The notes beneath the pieces were generated by a model, which saw only the letters and a list, made by a program, of their open reading frames with translations, was not told where the DNA came from and ran no database searches. 11,024 nt of DNA from JANOXC01 sp031418215 (GTDB taxonomy: Bacteria > Bacteroidota > Bacteroidia > AKYH767-A > OLB10), in contig JANOXC010000188.1 of the NCBI GenBank assembly GCA_031418215.1, positions 1-11,024 on the forward strand, in the 5' to 3' direction. Shown here piece after piece: positions 1 to 7,190 of the stretch. Every line of letters starts with the position of its first letter. Position 1 is the first letter of the stretch. A program made the translations under genes and the position numbers.

Positions 1-2
1 GT

Positions 3-419
3 CCGGGCAACAGTTCACAAAGGAATTTCTTGCCTCACCCATATTCAGATTTCATCTTTGCAATAATTATTGAAGAATATGGATTGATTGGGGGCATAAC
101 AATCGTCATGTTATATATATTGTTGTTTTATCGTGCAATTCGGATTGTTCGAAAAACGGAACGGGCATTTGCAGCACTTGTAACGATAGGTTGTGCTTTC
201 AGCTTAGTGTTTCAGGCTATGATCAACATGGCTGTTGCAGTGAATTTGTTTCCTGTAACGGGACAGCCTTTGCCGATGTTGAGTATGGGTGGAACATCCA
301 TCTGGTTTACCAGCCTGGCATTAGGAATCATATTAAGTGTAAGCGCAGATATTGAACAGGAAGAATTAAATAGAAATACTGAGGGTTCGATTACAGGAGG
401 TGAGTTTGCAGCCATCTAA
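3..419 (+). CDS. ftsW: Septal peptidoglycan glycosyltransferase FtsW, C-terminal part (5' truncated by window edge)
   Basis: This is the end of FtsW, the SEDS-family membrane glycosyltransferase that polymerises lipid II into glycan strands at the division site. The frame is already open at position 3, and 138 codons are visible before TAA. It begins PGNSSQRNFLPHPYSDF, which matches the conserved periplasmic loop of Bacteroidota FtsW, so the TTG at 30 is an internal leucine and not a start. Hydrophobic stretches at roughly visible residues 17-40, 58-80 and 100-118 are the last membrane segments. The SEDS signature appears as NLFPVTGQPLPMLSMGGTS, with Met where many FtsW/RodA proteins have Tyr or Phe. 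The short tail (SADIEQEELNRN and on) is presumably cytoplasmic. The stop overlaps murG by 14 nt. FtsW is favoured over the paralogue RodA because of the murG-murC-ftsQAZ context. Confidence 0.95.
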   Translation, partial: PGNSSQRNFLPHPYSDFIFAIIIEEYGLIGGITIVMLYILLFYRAIRIVRKTERAFAALVTIGCAFSLVFQAMINMAVAVNLFPVTGQPLPMLSMGGTSIWFTSLALGIILSVSADIEQEELNRNTEGSITGGEFAAI

Positions 420-1518
420 TCCACATAGAGTGATCATCAGCGGTGGAGGAACAGGTGGTCATATTTTTCCCGCAATAGCCATTGCAAAAGCATTGCAGAA
501 AATGGAACCGGGTATTGAATTGTTGTTTGTAGGCGCATTGGGAAAAATGGAAATGGAAAAAGTTCCTGCTGCAGGTTTTGAAATTGAAGGATTGAATATA
601 ACAGGTATTAAAAGAGAATTGTCGTTTCAAAATTTTAAATGGCCTTTTAAATTAATGAGCAGTTTAGTTAAAGCGGGAAAGATCATCAACCGGTTCAAAC
701 CTCAGGCAGCTGTTGGGGTGGGTGGTTATGCCAGTGGACCTTTGTTGTATATGGCATCGAGAAGAGATGTCCCTTGCTTAATACAAGAGCAAAATTCTTA
801 TCCCGGGATCACCAATAAATTATTGGCGAAAAAAGTACAAAGGATATGTGTTGCATATGATCAAATGGATCGTTACTTCCCTGCTGATAAAATTATTAAG
901 ACAGGCAATCCTGTTCGTGCTGATATTTTGGAAATAACAGGAAAAAAGCCGGAAGCTGCAAGGTTCTTTAAGCTGGAGGAAAACAAAACGACAATATTAA
1001 TTGTTGGTGGCAGCCAAGGTGCGCGCAGCATTAACCAGAGTGTGTTAAAAGATCTTAATAAGTTATCTTCTGCAGATATTCAGTTGATCTGGCAAACAGG
1101 AAAAATGTTTTATTCCCAAGCTTTAGAGGCAATCGCAAAGTTGAATAATCCCGGTATAAAAGTATTTGATTTTATAAGCAGAATGGATTTGGCATATTCA
1201 ATGAGTGATGTTGTTGTAGCAAGAGGAGGAGCAAGTACCGTTTCTGAATTATGCCTTGTAGGGAAGCCTGTTATTTTGGTTCCGCTTCCTACCGCTGCAG
1301 AAGATCATCAAACAAAAAATTGCATGGCATTGGTTGAACATGATGCAGCTATACTTGTAAAAGATGTAGATGCAAATGATACTTTAATAGATGTTGCTTT
1401 AACGCTTGTTAACGATAAGGCACTACAAGAAAAAATGATAGCAAATATTAAATCACTTGCAATTACCGACTCAGCAGAGAAGATAGCTAGAGAAGTGTTA
1501 TTGTTGATAAAAAACTAA
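406..1518 (+). CDS. murG: UDP-N-acetylglucosamine--N-acetylmuramyl-(pentapeptide) pyrophosphoryl-undecaprenol GlcNAc transferase MurG
   Basis: MurG transfers GlcNAc from UDP-GlcNAc to lipid I, giving lipid II on the inner face of the membrane. It is a GT-B fold, GT28-family enzyme. With the TTG start at 406 it is 370 residues, close to the usual 355-375. The N-terminal lipid I-binding half carries the glycine-rich loop GGGTGGHIFPA (13-23) with its conserved histidine (19). The second half has GGSQGARSIN (201-210) and the UDP-GlcNAc-binding stretch ARGGASTVSELCLVGKP (272-288), with Glu281 as the likely uridine/ribose contact. The PLPTAAEDHQTKN segment follows (293-305). The start is uncertain: AGGAGG at 395-400 overlaps a GTG at 400 but lies 5 nt ahead of the in-frame TTG at 406, so 406 is preferred. 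Either start overlaps ftsW, implying translational coupling. murC follows 12 nt later. Confidence 0.97.
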   Translation: MQPSNPHRVIISGGGTGGHIFPAIAIAKALQKMEPGIELLFVGALGKMEMEKVPAAGFEIEGLNITGIKRELSFQNFKWPFKLMSSLVKAGKIINRFKPQAAVGVGGYASGPLLYMASRRDVPCLIQEQNSYPGITNKLLAKKVQRICVAYDQMDRYFPADKIIKTGNPVRADILEITGKKPEAARFFKLEENKTTILIVGGSQGARSINQSVLKDLNKLSSADIQLIWQTGKMFYSQALEAIAKLNNPGIKVFDFISRMDLAYSMSDVVVARGGASTVSELCLVGKPVILVPLPTAAEDHQTKNCMALVEHDAAILVKDVDANDTLIDVALTLVNDKALQEKMIANIKSLAITDSAEKIAREVLLLIKN

Positions 1519-1530
1519 TATACTGTAATA

Positions 1531-2910
1531 GTGGACTTGTCTAAAGTAAAGTATGTTTTCTTTTTAGGTATCGGTGGTATTGGAATGAGTTCCCTTGCAC
1601 GTTATTTTAAATCGGCAGGAAAAACTGTATCCGGATACGATAAGACGGAAACACCGTTGACGATTGCATTAGAAGCAGAAGGAATTGAGGTTTCTTTTGA
1701 GGATGATGTAATGAAACTTCCAAAGTTTGTTACTGATTCAACTTTAAATGAGCAGACACTGATTATATATACACCGGCTATACCAAAAGATCATCTACAA
1801 TATAATTTTATACTAAATAGCGGACTTCAAATTGTTAAGCGCGCTGTTGTTTTAGGTTGGCTGACAAAAGATTCTTTCACCATAGCTATTGCAGGAACAC
1901 ATGGTAAAACAACAACAGCTACCATCATAACGCATATTTTAAAAAGTGCTGGTGTAAATTGTGCTGCATTTCTTGGCGGCGTAAGTACTAACTACCAATC
2001 GAATTTTATCGCCGGTAAATATGACAGCAACAACAAACCAATTGTAATTGTAGAAGCTGATGAGTTTGACCGTTCCTTTCTCACGCTGCATCCTGATATT
2101 GCTGTAATCACTTCTATGGATGCTGATCATTTGGATATATATGGTGAAAAGGAAGAGTTGGAAGATTCCTATCGATTATTTGCAAAACAGGTAAAGCCCA
2201 ATGGCAAACTGATTGCAAAATCGGGCCTGCCTTTAAATACAAATTTCCCACCTGTTTCTTATTCCATCAATTCCAAAGCAGACTACTGTACTACTAATAT
2301 TACTGTGGAACATCATGCCTATCATTTTGATATAGCCACACCTGAAGGGAACTACAGCAATTGGGCATTGGGCATGCCGGGCCGTCATAATATTGAAAAT
2401 GCTTTGGCAGCCATTGCTGTTGCTTTTCAACTGAATATTAGTGCTGAAAAAGTGCAGCATGCATTAAATACTTTTCTGGGGGTAAAGCGACGTTTTGAAT
2501 ATCATTTGAAAGGGGAGGATTGTACTTACATTGATGATTATGCACACCATCCTGAGGAGTTGCGGGCGGCTATATCATCAGTCAAGGAATTATATAGTGA
2601 TAAAAAGGTGACGGGTGTTTTTCAACCGCACTTATTTTCACGAACACGTGATTTTGCCGACGGGTTTGCAACAAGTCTTTCCCTGCTTGATACCGTTATA
2701 ATGCTTGACATCTACCCGGCCCGTGAATTACCAATTGATGGCGTAACTTCCAAATTGATTTTGGATAAAGTAACAGTAGATGATAAACAGCTTTGCTCTA
2801 AAACAGAGTTGTTATCAGTAATAAAAAAACGCAAACCTGAGGTTTTACTCACCCTAGGTGCCGGAGATATTGATCAATTGGTGCAACCTGTTAAATCTGT
2901 TTTAGCATGA
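1531..2910 (+). CDS. murC: UDP-N-acetylmuramate--L-alanine ligase MurC
   Basis: MurC is the cytoplasmic ATP-dependent ligase that adds the first stem-peptide residue, normally L-Ala, to UDP-MurNAc. At 459 residues it has usual family length. The N-terminal Rossmann domain shows GIGGIGMSSLARYF (about 13-26), which binds UDP-MurNAc. The central Mur-ligase domain has the P-loop AGTHGKTT (121-128) and the VEADEFDRSF and DADHLDIYG motifs. GRHNIENALAA lies at the end of the central domain. The C-terminal domain has DDYAHHPEE (335-343), FQPHLFSRT and LLTLGAGDID near the end. These are MurC-type and separate it from MurD/E/F; the related ligase Mpl is less likely given the dcw context. GTG is the start because it falls just before the KYVFFLGIGG strand. 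The stop shares ATGA with ftsQ (4-nt overlap). There is no ddl or murB downstream, unlike in proteobacterial clusters. Confidence 0.97.
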   Translation: MDLSKVKYVFFLGIGGIGMSSLARYFKSAGKTVSGYDKTETPLTIALEAEGIEVSFEDDVMKLPKFVTDSTLNEQTLIIYTPAIPKDHLQYNFILNSGLQIVKRAVVLGWLTKDSFTIAIAGTHGKTTTATIITHILKSAGVNCAAFLGGVSTNYQSNFIAGKYDSNNKPIVIVEADEFDRSFLTLHPDIAVITSMDADHLDIYGEKEELEDSYRLFAKQVKPNGKLIAKSGLPLNTNFPPVSYSINSKADYCTTNITVEHHAYHFDIATPEGNYSNWALGMPGRHNIENALAAIAVAFQLNISAEKVQHALNTFLGVKRRFEYHLKGEDCTYIDDYAHHPEELRAAISSVKELYSDKKVTGVFQPHLFSRTRDFADGFATSLSLLDTVIMLDIYPARELPIDGVTSKLILDKVTVDDKQLCSKTELLSVIKKRKPEVLLTLGAGDIDQLVQPVKSVLA

Positions 2911-3734
2911 AACTAAAGGAAATCAATTGGAGAAAAATTTTAATGATCAGCAGCTGGTGTTTACTGGGAGCGGGTTTGTTGACCCTGTTGAGTTTTGTAA
3001 ACGAAAAGCAGCAATCGCTTAAATGTACAGCCATCGATGTTCAGATTGATGACCAAGTTCCACATGATTTTATAGATGAAAGAGAAATGCTGGACATCAT
3101 TAACAGCCACTCGAAAATCATCGGTAGTTCCATTGGATCTATCAACATTTCATTGTTGGAAAAAAAGATCATGGCTAACCCTTACGTAGAGCAGGCTGAA
3201 GTATATTCAACCATTGACGGAAAATTACAAGTCAATGTGGTACAACGCGATCCAATGATACGAATCATAACGATGCAGGACGAACATTTTTATATTGATC
3301 GAAAGGGTAAATTCATGCCAGTTTCTGATCGTTATTCCACGCCTGTAATCGTTGCCAACGGATATATATTCGATACCTATTCGGAAATGCAGATCCCCGT
3401 CTGGAGCGGAGATTCATTAAAAACAGATACCGCCATTTACCGGTCTGAACCTATCCTTAGTCAAATTTATAAGCTCTCGCAGTTCCTTGATGTAGATACT
3501 TTCTGGAATGCACAGCTTGAACAGATTTATGTGAACGCACAGCAGGAAATAGAATTGATTCCACGCGTAGGAAACCAAAGAATTATTCTTGGAACAACGG
3601 ATGATTTGGAGGGAAAATTCAAAAGATTATATATTTTTTATACTGCGGGATTGAATAAAATGGGGTGGAATAATTATTCCATCATCAATCTCAAATTCAA
3701 AAATCAGGTGGTTTGTACAAAAATAAATTCGTAA
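2907..3734 (+). CDS. ftsQ: Cell division protein FtsQ (single-pass POTRA-domain protein)
   Basis: FtsQ is a bitopic inner-membrane division protein that joins FtsA/FtsZ to the periplasmic FtsB/L and FtsW/I synthesis machinery. The 275-residue product has a short basic cytoplasmic N-terminus (KLKEINWRK), one membrane span at about 11-32, and a periplasmic remainder. Residues about 41-116 look like a POTRA domain: beta strand (TAIDVQID), helix (DEREMLDII), helix (ISLLEKKIMANPYV), then the strand pair around AEVYSTIDGKLQVNVVQRDP. The FtsQ beta domain follows, with FYIDRKGKFMPVSDRYSTPV matching the family's 'vD..G.v.p' pattern. Sequence conservation of FtsQ is low, so the call rests on topology, the POTRA pattern and the position between murC and ftsA. 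It starts at an ATGA overlap with murC, and its TAA overlaps the ftsA ATG (TAATG), so translation is likely coupled on both sides. Confidence 0.92.
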   Translation: MKLKEINWRKILMISSWCLLGAGLLTLLSFVNEKQQSLKCTAIDVQIDDQVPHDFIDEREMLDIINSHSKIIGSSIGSINISLLEKKIMANPYVEQAEVYSTIDGKLQVNVVQRDPMIRIITMQDEHFYIDRKGKFMPVSDRYSTPVIVANGYIFDTYSEMQIPVWSGDSLKTDTAIYRSEPILSQIYKLSQFLDVDTFWNAQLEQIYVNAQQEIELIPRVGNQRIILGTTDDLEGKFKRLYIFYTAGLNKMGWNNYSIINLKFKNQVVCTKINS

Positions 3735-5026
3735 TGGAACATTCGGGAATTATCGTAGGGTTAGATATCGGAACAACAAAAATTGCTGCGATAGTAGGCC
3801 GTAGAAATGAGTTTGGAAAAGTGGAAGTCATGGGCATGGGGCGCAGCGAATCACTCGGCGTTATGCGTGGCATGGTTGCCAATATTGAAAAAACAGTGGC
3901 TTCTATCAAAGAAGCTATTGCTGAGGCAGAAGCTAAATCAGGAGTGGAAATAAGTGATGTGCATGTTGGTATTGCCGGTCAGCATATAAAAAGTATGCAG
4001 CATCGCGGAATGATAACACGCAGCAGTACAGTAGATGAAATTAGCCAGCGCGATATTGATGCCATCATCGACGATATGTATAAACTGGCCATGCCTCCTG
4101 GAGAAGAAATCATTCATGTCATTCCTCAGGAGTTTATTCTGGATAATGAGCAAGGGATAAAGGACCCCATCGGAATGTCAGGTATCAGGATTGAAGCCAA
4201 CTGTCATATTATCACAGGATTGATTACGGCCGCAAATAATATTCAAAAATGTGTGACTAAAGCGGGGTTAAGAACAGTAGACCTTGTGTTGGAGCCTTTA
4301 GCATCGGCAGAAGCAGTGCTCACGGAAGAAGAGAAAGAAGCTGGTGTTGTTTTGGTTGATATTGGTGGAGGTACAACTGACCTCGCAATTTTTCAGGATG
4401 GCATCATTCGTCATACCGCTGTAATTCCTTTTGGAGGAAATGTAATAACTGAAGATATCAAGGAGGGTTGTTCCATCATTCGTAATCAAGCGGAGCTTCT
4501 AAAAATAAAATTCGGTTCCGCATTGGCAAAGCAAATGAAGGAGAATGAAATTGTTTCCATCCCCGGTTTGCGCGGACGTGAACCCAAAGAAATTTCTGTT
4601 AAAAATCTTGCACAAATTATTCAGGCAAGGATGGAAGAGATTATTGAAAATGTTTATTATGAAATCAAAAGTTCAGGGTTTGAGAAAAAACTAATAGCAG
4701 GTATTGTTATTACCGGCGGAGGCTCCCAGTTGAAGCACGTTTCGCAATTGGTTGAATTTGTCACCGGAATGGACACCCGTATTGGATATCCCAATGAGCA
4801 CTTGGGAAAGGGAATGGACGAGGTAAAAAGCCCGATGTATGCAACAGGAGTAGGGTTGGTGATAAGAGGATTAAATGATATGGAGAAGCTGCGCTCTCGA
4901 ACAAAAGGAGTTGTCTCATTGGCTGAAGAGCCAAAACACAAGGGAAAATGGTTTGAAACATTTTTTAAGAAGGGAAAAGAATTGTTCGGTGATGAAGGCG
5001 AAGACAGGGATTTCAAGAATATTTAA
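3734..5026 (+). CDS. ftsA: Cell division protein FtsA (actin-like FtsZ membrane tether)
   Basis: FtsA is an actin/Hsp70-fold ATPase that anchors FtsZ filaments to the membrane and recruits the later division proteins. From the ATG at 3734 it is 430 residues. The phosphate-1 loop is GLDIGTTKIAAIVG near the N-terminus. The FtsA-specific 1C subdomain includes VHVGIAGQHIKSMQHRG. Phosphate-2 is VDIGGGTTDLAIF (Asp209 onward) and the adenosine motif is ITGGGSQL (G328-G330). The C-terminus ends with the aromatic/basic stretch WFETFFKKGKELF (406-418), which fits the amphipathic membrane-targeting helix, followed by an acidic tail. An in-frame TTG at 3713 would add seven residues inside the ftsQ end. 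ATG is preferred because it puts the family's 'IVGLDIGTTK' at the usual distance and forms a TAATG stop/start junction with ftsQ. An 83-nt gap separates it from ftsZ. Confidence 0.97.
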   Translation: MEHSGIIVGLDIGTTKIAAIVGRRNEFGKVEVMGMGRSESLGVMRGMVANIEKTVASIKEAIAEAEAKSGVEISDVHVGIAGQHIKSMQHRGMITRSSTVDEISQRDIDAIIDDMYKLAMPPGEEIIHVIPQEFILDNEQGIKDPIGMSGIRIEANCHIITGLITAANNIQKCVTKAGLRTVDLVLEPLASAEAVLTEEEKEAGVVLVDIGGGTTDLAIFQDGIIRHTAVIPFGGNVITEDIKEGCSIIRNQAELLKIKFGSALAKQMKENEIVSIPGLRGREPKEISVKNLAQIIQARMEEIIENVYYEIKSSGFEKKLIAGIVITGGGSQLKHVSQLVEFVTGMDTRIGYPNEHLGKGMDEVKSPMYATGVGLVIRGLNDMEKLRSRTKGVVSLAEEPKHKGKWFETFFKKGKELFGDEGEDRDFKNI

Positions 5027-5109
5027 TAATGAAGATTAAATATTGAAAATTAATTGAATCAAATTACGACTATACTACAAAAGAAAATAAGAATTTAAAA
5101 AAAATAACA
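5027..5109 (+). promoter_or_regulatory. AT-rich ftsA-ftsZ spacer, possible internal ftsZ promoter
   Basis: This 83-nt gap is the only sizeable break between genes in the cluster; the others overlap or lie within 12 nt. It is strongly AT-rich. It contains TTGAAA (5043-5048), TTGAAT (5054-5059) and TATACT (5071-5076), but the spacings (22 and 11 nt) fit neither the sigma-70 pattern nor the Bacteroidota TTTG...TAnnTTTG pattern well. The run of A residues just before ATG 5110 (GAATTTAAAAAAAATAACA) is typical of Bacteroidota leaders without a Shine-Dalgarno sequence. A separate ftsZ promoter would make sense because FtsZ is needed in more copies than FtsA, but that is inference. Confidence 0.25.
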
Positions 5110-6771
5110 ATGATACAATTTGAATTAACCAAAGAGAATCCATCAATTATTAAGGTAATTGGTGTTGGTGGCGGAGGCAGCAATGCAGTGAACCACATGT
5201 TCCGCCAGGGAATTAATGGCGTTGAATTTTTAGTTTGTAACACGGATGCACAGGCATTGGAGGTGAGTCCTGTTCCACGCAAAATTCAGTTGGGGACAAG
5301 CCTTACTGAAGGTCGCGGTGCAGGAGCTATTCCGGAAGTAGGCAAGCAGGCTGCTATCGAGAATATTGAAGACCTTAAAAACACACTGAAGGATAATACT
5401 AAAATGGTATTTATCACTGCCGGTATGGGTGGCGGAACAGGAACAGGTGCTGCCCCAATCATCGCAGGTGTTGCCAAAGAGATGGGCGTACTCACTGTTG
5501 GAATAGTGACGATTCCTTTTTCTTTTGAAGGTAAAAAACGAAAGCTGCATGCAGAAAGTGGGATTGAAGAAATGAAAAAGAATGTGGATGCATTGTTAGT
5601 TATCAGCAATGATAAATTGCGTGAAATCTACGGCAACCTTCCTCTTACTCAGGCTTTTGGTAATGCAGATGATGTATTGGCAATAGCAGCAAAAAGTATT
5701 GCTGAGATCATCACAGTAACAATGCAGGTGAATGTCGATTTCGCCGATATTGAAACCGTAATGAAGGATAGCGGAGTTGCCATTATGGGTTCTGCCACCG
5801 CAGAAGGGGAGAGTCGTGCCATTCGTGCTGCAGAGCAGGCAATTGACTCACCGTTGTTGAACGACAGTCATATTGAAGGGGCACGATATATATTGTTAAA
5901 CATTACATCCGGTTCAAAAGAGGCAACGATGGATGAAGTGGGAGAAATTAATGATTACATACAGGAGCAAGCCGGTCAAACTGCTGATATCATTATGGGT
6001 ATTGGATCGGATCCAACTTTAGGAGATAAGATTTCAGTTACCATCATTGCTACAGGATTTAAAACAAGTCTACAAATGGTAAGTGAAACAAAAAAACCTG
6101 AACGTATTGTTCATGTTTTATCGCAGGAGAAAACTGTAAAGTTTGAGATCAATACACTGCCGACCGATAATATATATAATGAAAAACAGGATGCAGTTGT
6201 TGATGTAAAACCTGTAATTCCATTCAATCCATTGGAACCTGTTATAATTATTAAAGAAGAAATAATAGTTGAAAAAGAAGTTGTAGAAATCAGTAATGAG
6301 ATTACGGAAGAGCAGATTCCCGGTAATCCGGAACCCTATATTGTATTTAACCTGAATGATGATTCAGAAAAAATTGTTGAATTGGAATTGCCTTTGGAGC
6401 TTGATCCACCGGTTTCGACGCTTGCCCCAAGGGGAACTTTGTTTAATGAAATAACGGAAGTGCCGATACAGCAAATTCAGCCGTTTGATTTAAATGATAA
6501 AGAGCCAATCAATACGCCTGAGGAGGAAATGTTTCGTCGTTCTCGCGAACGCATCATGAAATTGAAAGAACTCAGCTACAGGATGAATACCCCTAACGGC
6601 ATTGCCGACCTCGAACGTGAGCCGGCCTATAAGCGCAGGAATGTGGTATTAAATAATGTGCCTGCATCTTCTGAATCAAATGTCTCCCGCTTTACGCTGG
6701 CAACAGATGAAAATGAAAAAAGAACTGAATTAAGAACCAATAACCCTTACCTGCACGATAGGGTGGATTAA
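5110..6771 (+). CDS. ftsZ: Cell division GTPase FtsZ with extended C-terminal linker
   Basis: FtsZ is the tubulin-like GTPase whose filaments form the division ring. The product is 553 residues, much longer than the ~380 of E. coli or B. subtilis. The GTPase half is canonical: IGVGGGGSNAVNHM at the N-terminus, the tubulin signature GGGTGTG at 107-113, VGIVTIPFSFEGKKR, and the T7 synergy loop NVDFAD (Asn208, Asp213), whose Asp completes the neighbouring subunit's active site. The globular core ends near residue 320 (TIIATGFKT). From about 325 to 500 lies a low-complexity linker rich in Glu, Ile, Val and Pro, presumably disordered. The tail (about 505-553) has MKLKELSYRM, an RFTL motif and the terminal NPYLHDRVD, which is the Bacteroidota form of the partner-binding peptide. 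The start ATG follows an A-rich leader. A strong terminator lies 25 nt after the stop, so this is the last gene of the transcript. Confidence 0.98.
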   Translation: MIQFELTKENPSIIKVIGVGGGGSNAVNHMFRQGINGVEFLVCNTDAQALEVSPVPRKIQLGTSLTEGRGAGAIPEVGKQAAIENIEDLKNTLKDNTKMVFITAGMGGGTGTGAAPIIAGVAKEMGVLTVGIVTIPFSFEGKKRKLHAESGIEEMKKNVDALLVISNDKLREIYGNLPLTQAFGNADDVLAIAAKSIAEIITVTMQVNVDFADIETVMKDSGVAIMGSATAEGESRAIRAAEQAIDSPLLNDSHIEGARYILLNITSGSKEATMDEVGEINDYIQEQAGQTADIIMGIGSDPTLGDKISVTIIATGFKTSLQMVSETKKPERIVHVLSQEKTVKFEINTLPTDNIYNEKQDAVVDVKPVIPFNPLEPVIIIKEEIIVEKEVVEISNEITEEQIPGNPEPYIVFNLNDDSEKIVELELPLELDPPVSTLAPRGTLFNEITEVPIQQIQPFDLNDKEPINTPEEEMFRRSRERIMKLKELSYRMNTPNGIADLEREPAYKRRNVVLNNVPASSESNVSRFTLATDENEKRTELRTNNPYLHDRVD

Positions 6772-6796
6772 TAATTTACCCTGTTAAGGTTTCAAA

Positions 6797-6836
6797 AAAA
6801 GCCCCCTGTTCAATCGGGGGGCTTTTCATTTTTTAG
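6797..6836 (+). terminator. Rho-independent terminator closing the ftsZ end of the dcw cluster
   Basis: The arm AAAAGCCCCC (6797-6806) pairs perfectly with GGGGGCTTTT (6817-6826) around a 10-nt loop. This gives a 10-bp stem whose core is six G-C pairs. A T-rich tract (TTTTCATTTTTT) follows. The stem is preceded by an A-run (seven A, 6794-6800), so it could also work for transcripts coming from the right. It lies 25 nt after the ftsZ stop and makes read-through into the gene at 7191 unlikely. Confidence 0.93.
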
Positions 6837-6921
6837 GGGTTTGACGGCCCAATAACCACATTATAAAGGTTAAAAGAATGATTTCTTAATGGAAATTTGT
6901 TATTGACTCGCCAAAAAAACC

Positions 6922-6952
6922 TTGCACAGATAAAATATTTTTTTTACCTTGC
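6922..6952 (+). promoter_or_regulatory. Candidate Bacteroidota-type promoter for the gene at 7191
   Basis: TTG at 6922-6924 and TACCTTGC at 6945-6952 are separated by 20 nt. This resembles the Bacteroidota -33/-7 pattern (TTTG, about 19-21 nt, TAnnTTTG), but one T is missing in the -7 box. If used, it leaves a leader of roughly 230 nt that includes the 13-bp inverted repeat. A weaker alternative is TTTG (7089-7092) with TAAAATTC (7112-7119) 19 nt later, which would give a leader of about 65 nt without the hairpin. The sequence alone cannot decide between them. Confidence 0.3.
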
Positions 6953-7040
6953 GCTAAATACAAGACTTCTTCAGGTAACTGAAATTCAATTAAATAACAG
7001 TGATTGTTTCGCTGATGTTAATTGATTTAAAGCAGTAGTT

Positions 7041-7072
7041 TATCTTTTGATTTAAATAGAAATCAAAAGATA
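7041..7072. repeat. Perfect 13-bp inverted repeat with 6-nt loop upstream of the 7191 gene
   Basis: TATCTTTTGATTT (7041-7053) is followed by the loop AAATAG and its exact reverse complement AAATCAAAAGATA (7060-7072). No T-run follows on either strand, so it is not a standard intrinsic terminator. It sits 118 nt before ATG 7191. It could be an RNA hairpin in the leader or a palindromic protein-binding site. Confidence 0.85.
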
Positions 7073-7190
7073 GCCAAGTTGTCATTTGTTTGAAAGCAGT
7101 GTCCCCCTTGGTAAAATTCGACAAATCTTTATTAGCTTATAACATTATAAAATACTAAACCTCAACTACTATTACTTTAAAAATTTAAAT

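Larger units (their letters stand above)
6837..7190 (+). other. Non-coding spacer between the dcw terminator and the giant secreted-protein gene
   Basis: About 350 nt of AT-rich DNA with no credible coding frame on either strand. It must hold the promoter of the gene at 7191, and it contains a perfect 13-bp inverted repeat (7041-7072). TTGATTTAAA also occurs twice as a direct repeat (7022-7031 and 7047-7056), the second copy overlapping the left arm of the inverted repeat. No tRNA, recognisable riboswitch or mobile-element end is visible. The final stretch before ATG 7191 (TTTAAAAATTTAAAT) is A/T-only, with no Shine-Dalgarno sequence, as is usual in Bacteroidota. Confidence 0.6.

Noticed and set aside
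30..419. TTG at 30 as the start of a 129-residue protein
   Set aside because: The frame is open upstream and encodes the conserved FtsW loop PGNSSQRNF, so the gene is simply cut by the window edge.
3713..3733. In-frame TTG at 3713 as the ftsA start
   Set aside because: It lies inside ftsQ and adds seven residues not expected of FtsA. ATG 3734 forms a typical TAATG coupled junction.
4657..5609. Minus-strand open frames of about 66-119 codons opposite ftsA and ftsZ
   Set aside because: They are antisense shadows of strongly conserved plus-strand genes and show no family motifs or start signals.
6841..6867. TTGACG ... TATAAA as a sigma-70-type promoter just after the terminator
   Set aside because: The spacing is only 15 nt and Bacteroidota use a different primary promoter pattern. 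It would also give a leader over 300 nt.
7041..7072. 13-bp inverted repeat as an intrinsic terminator
   Set aside because: The stem is AT-rich and no T-tract follows on either strand. The real terminator is at 6797-6836.
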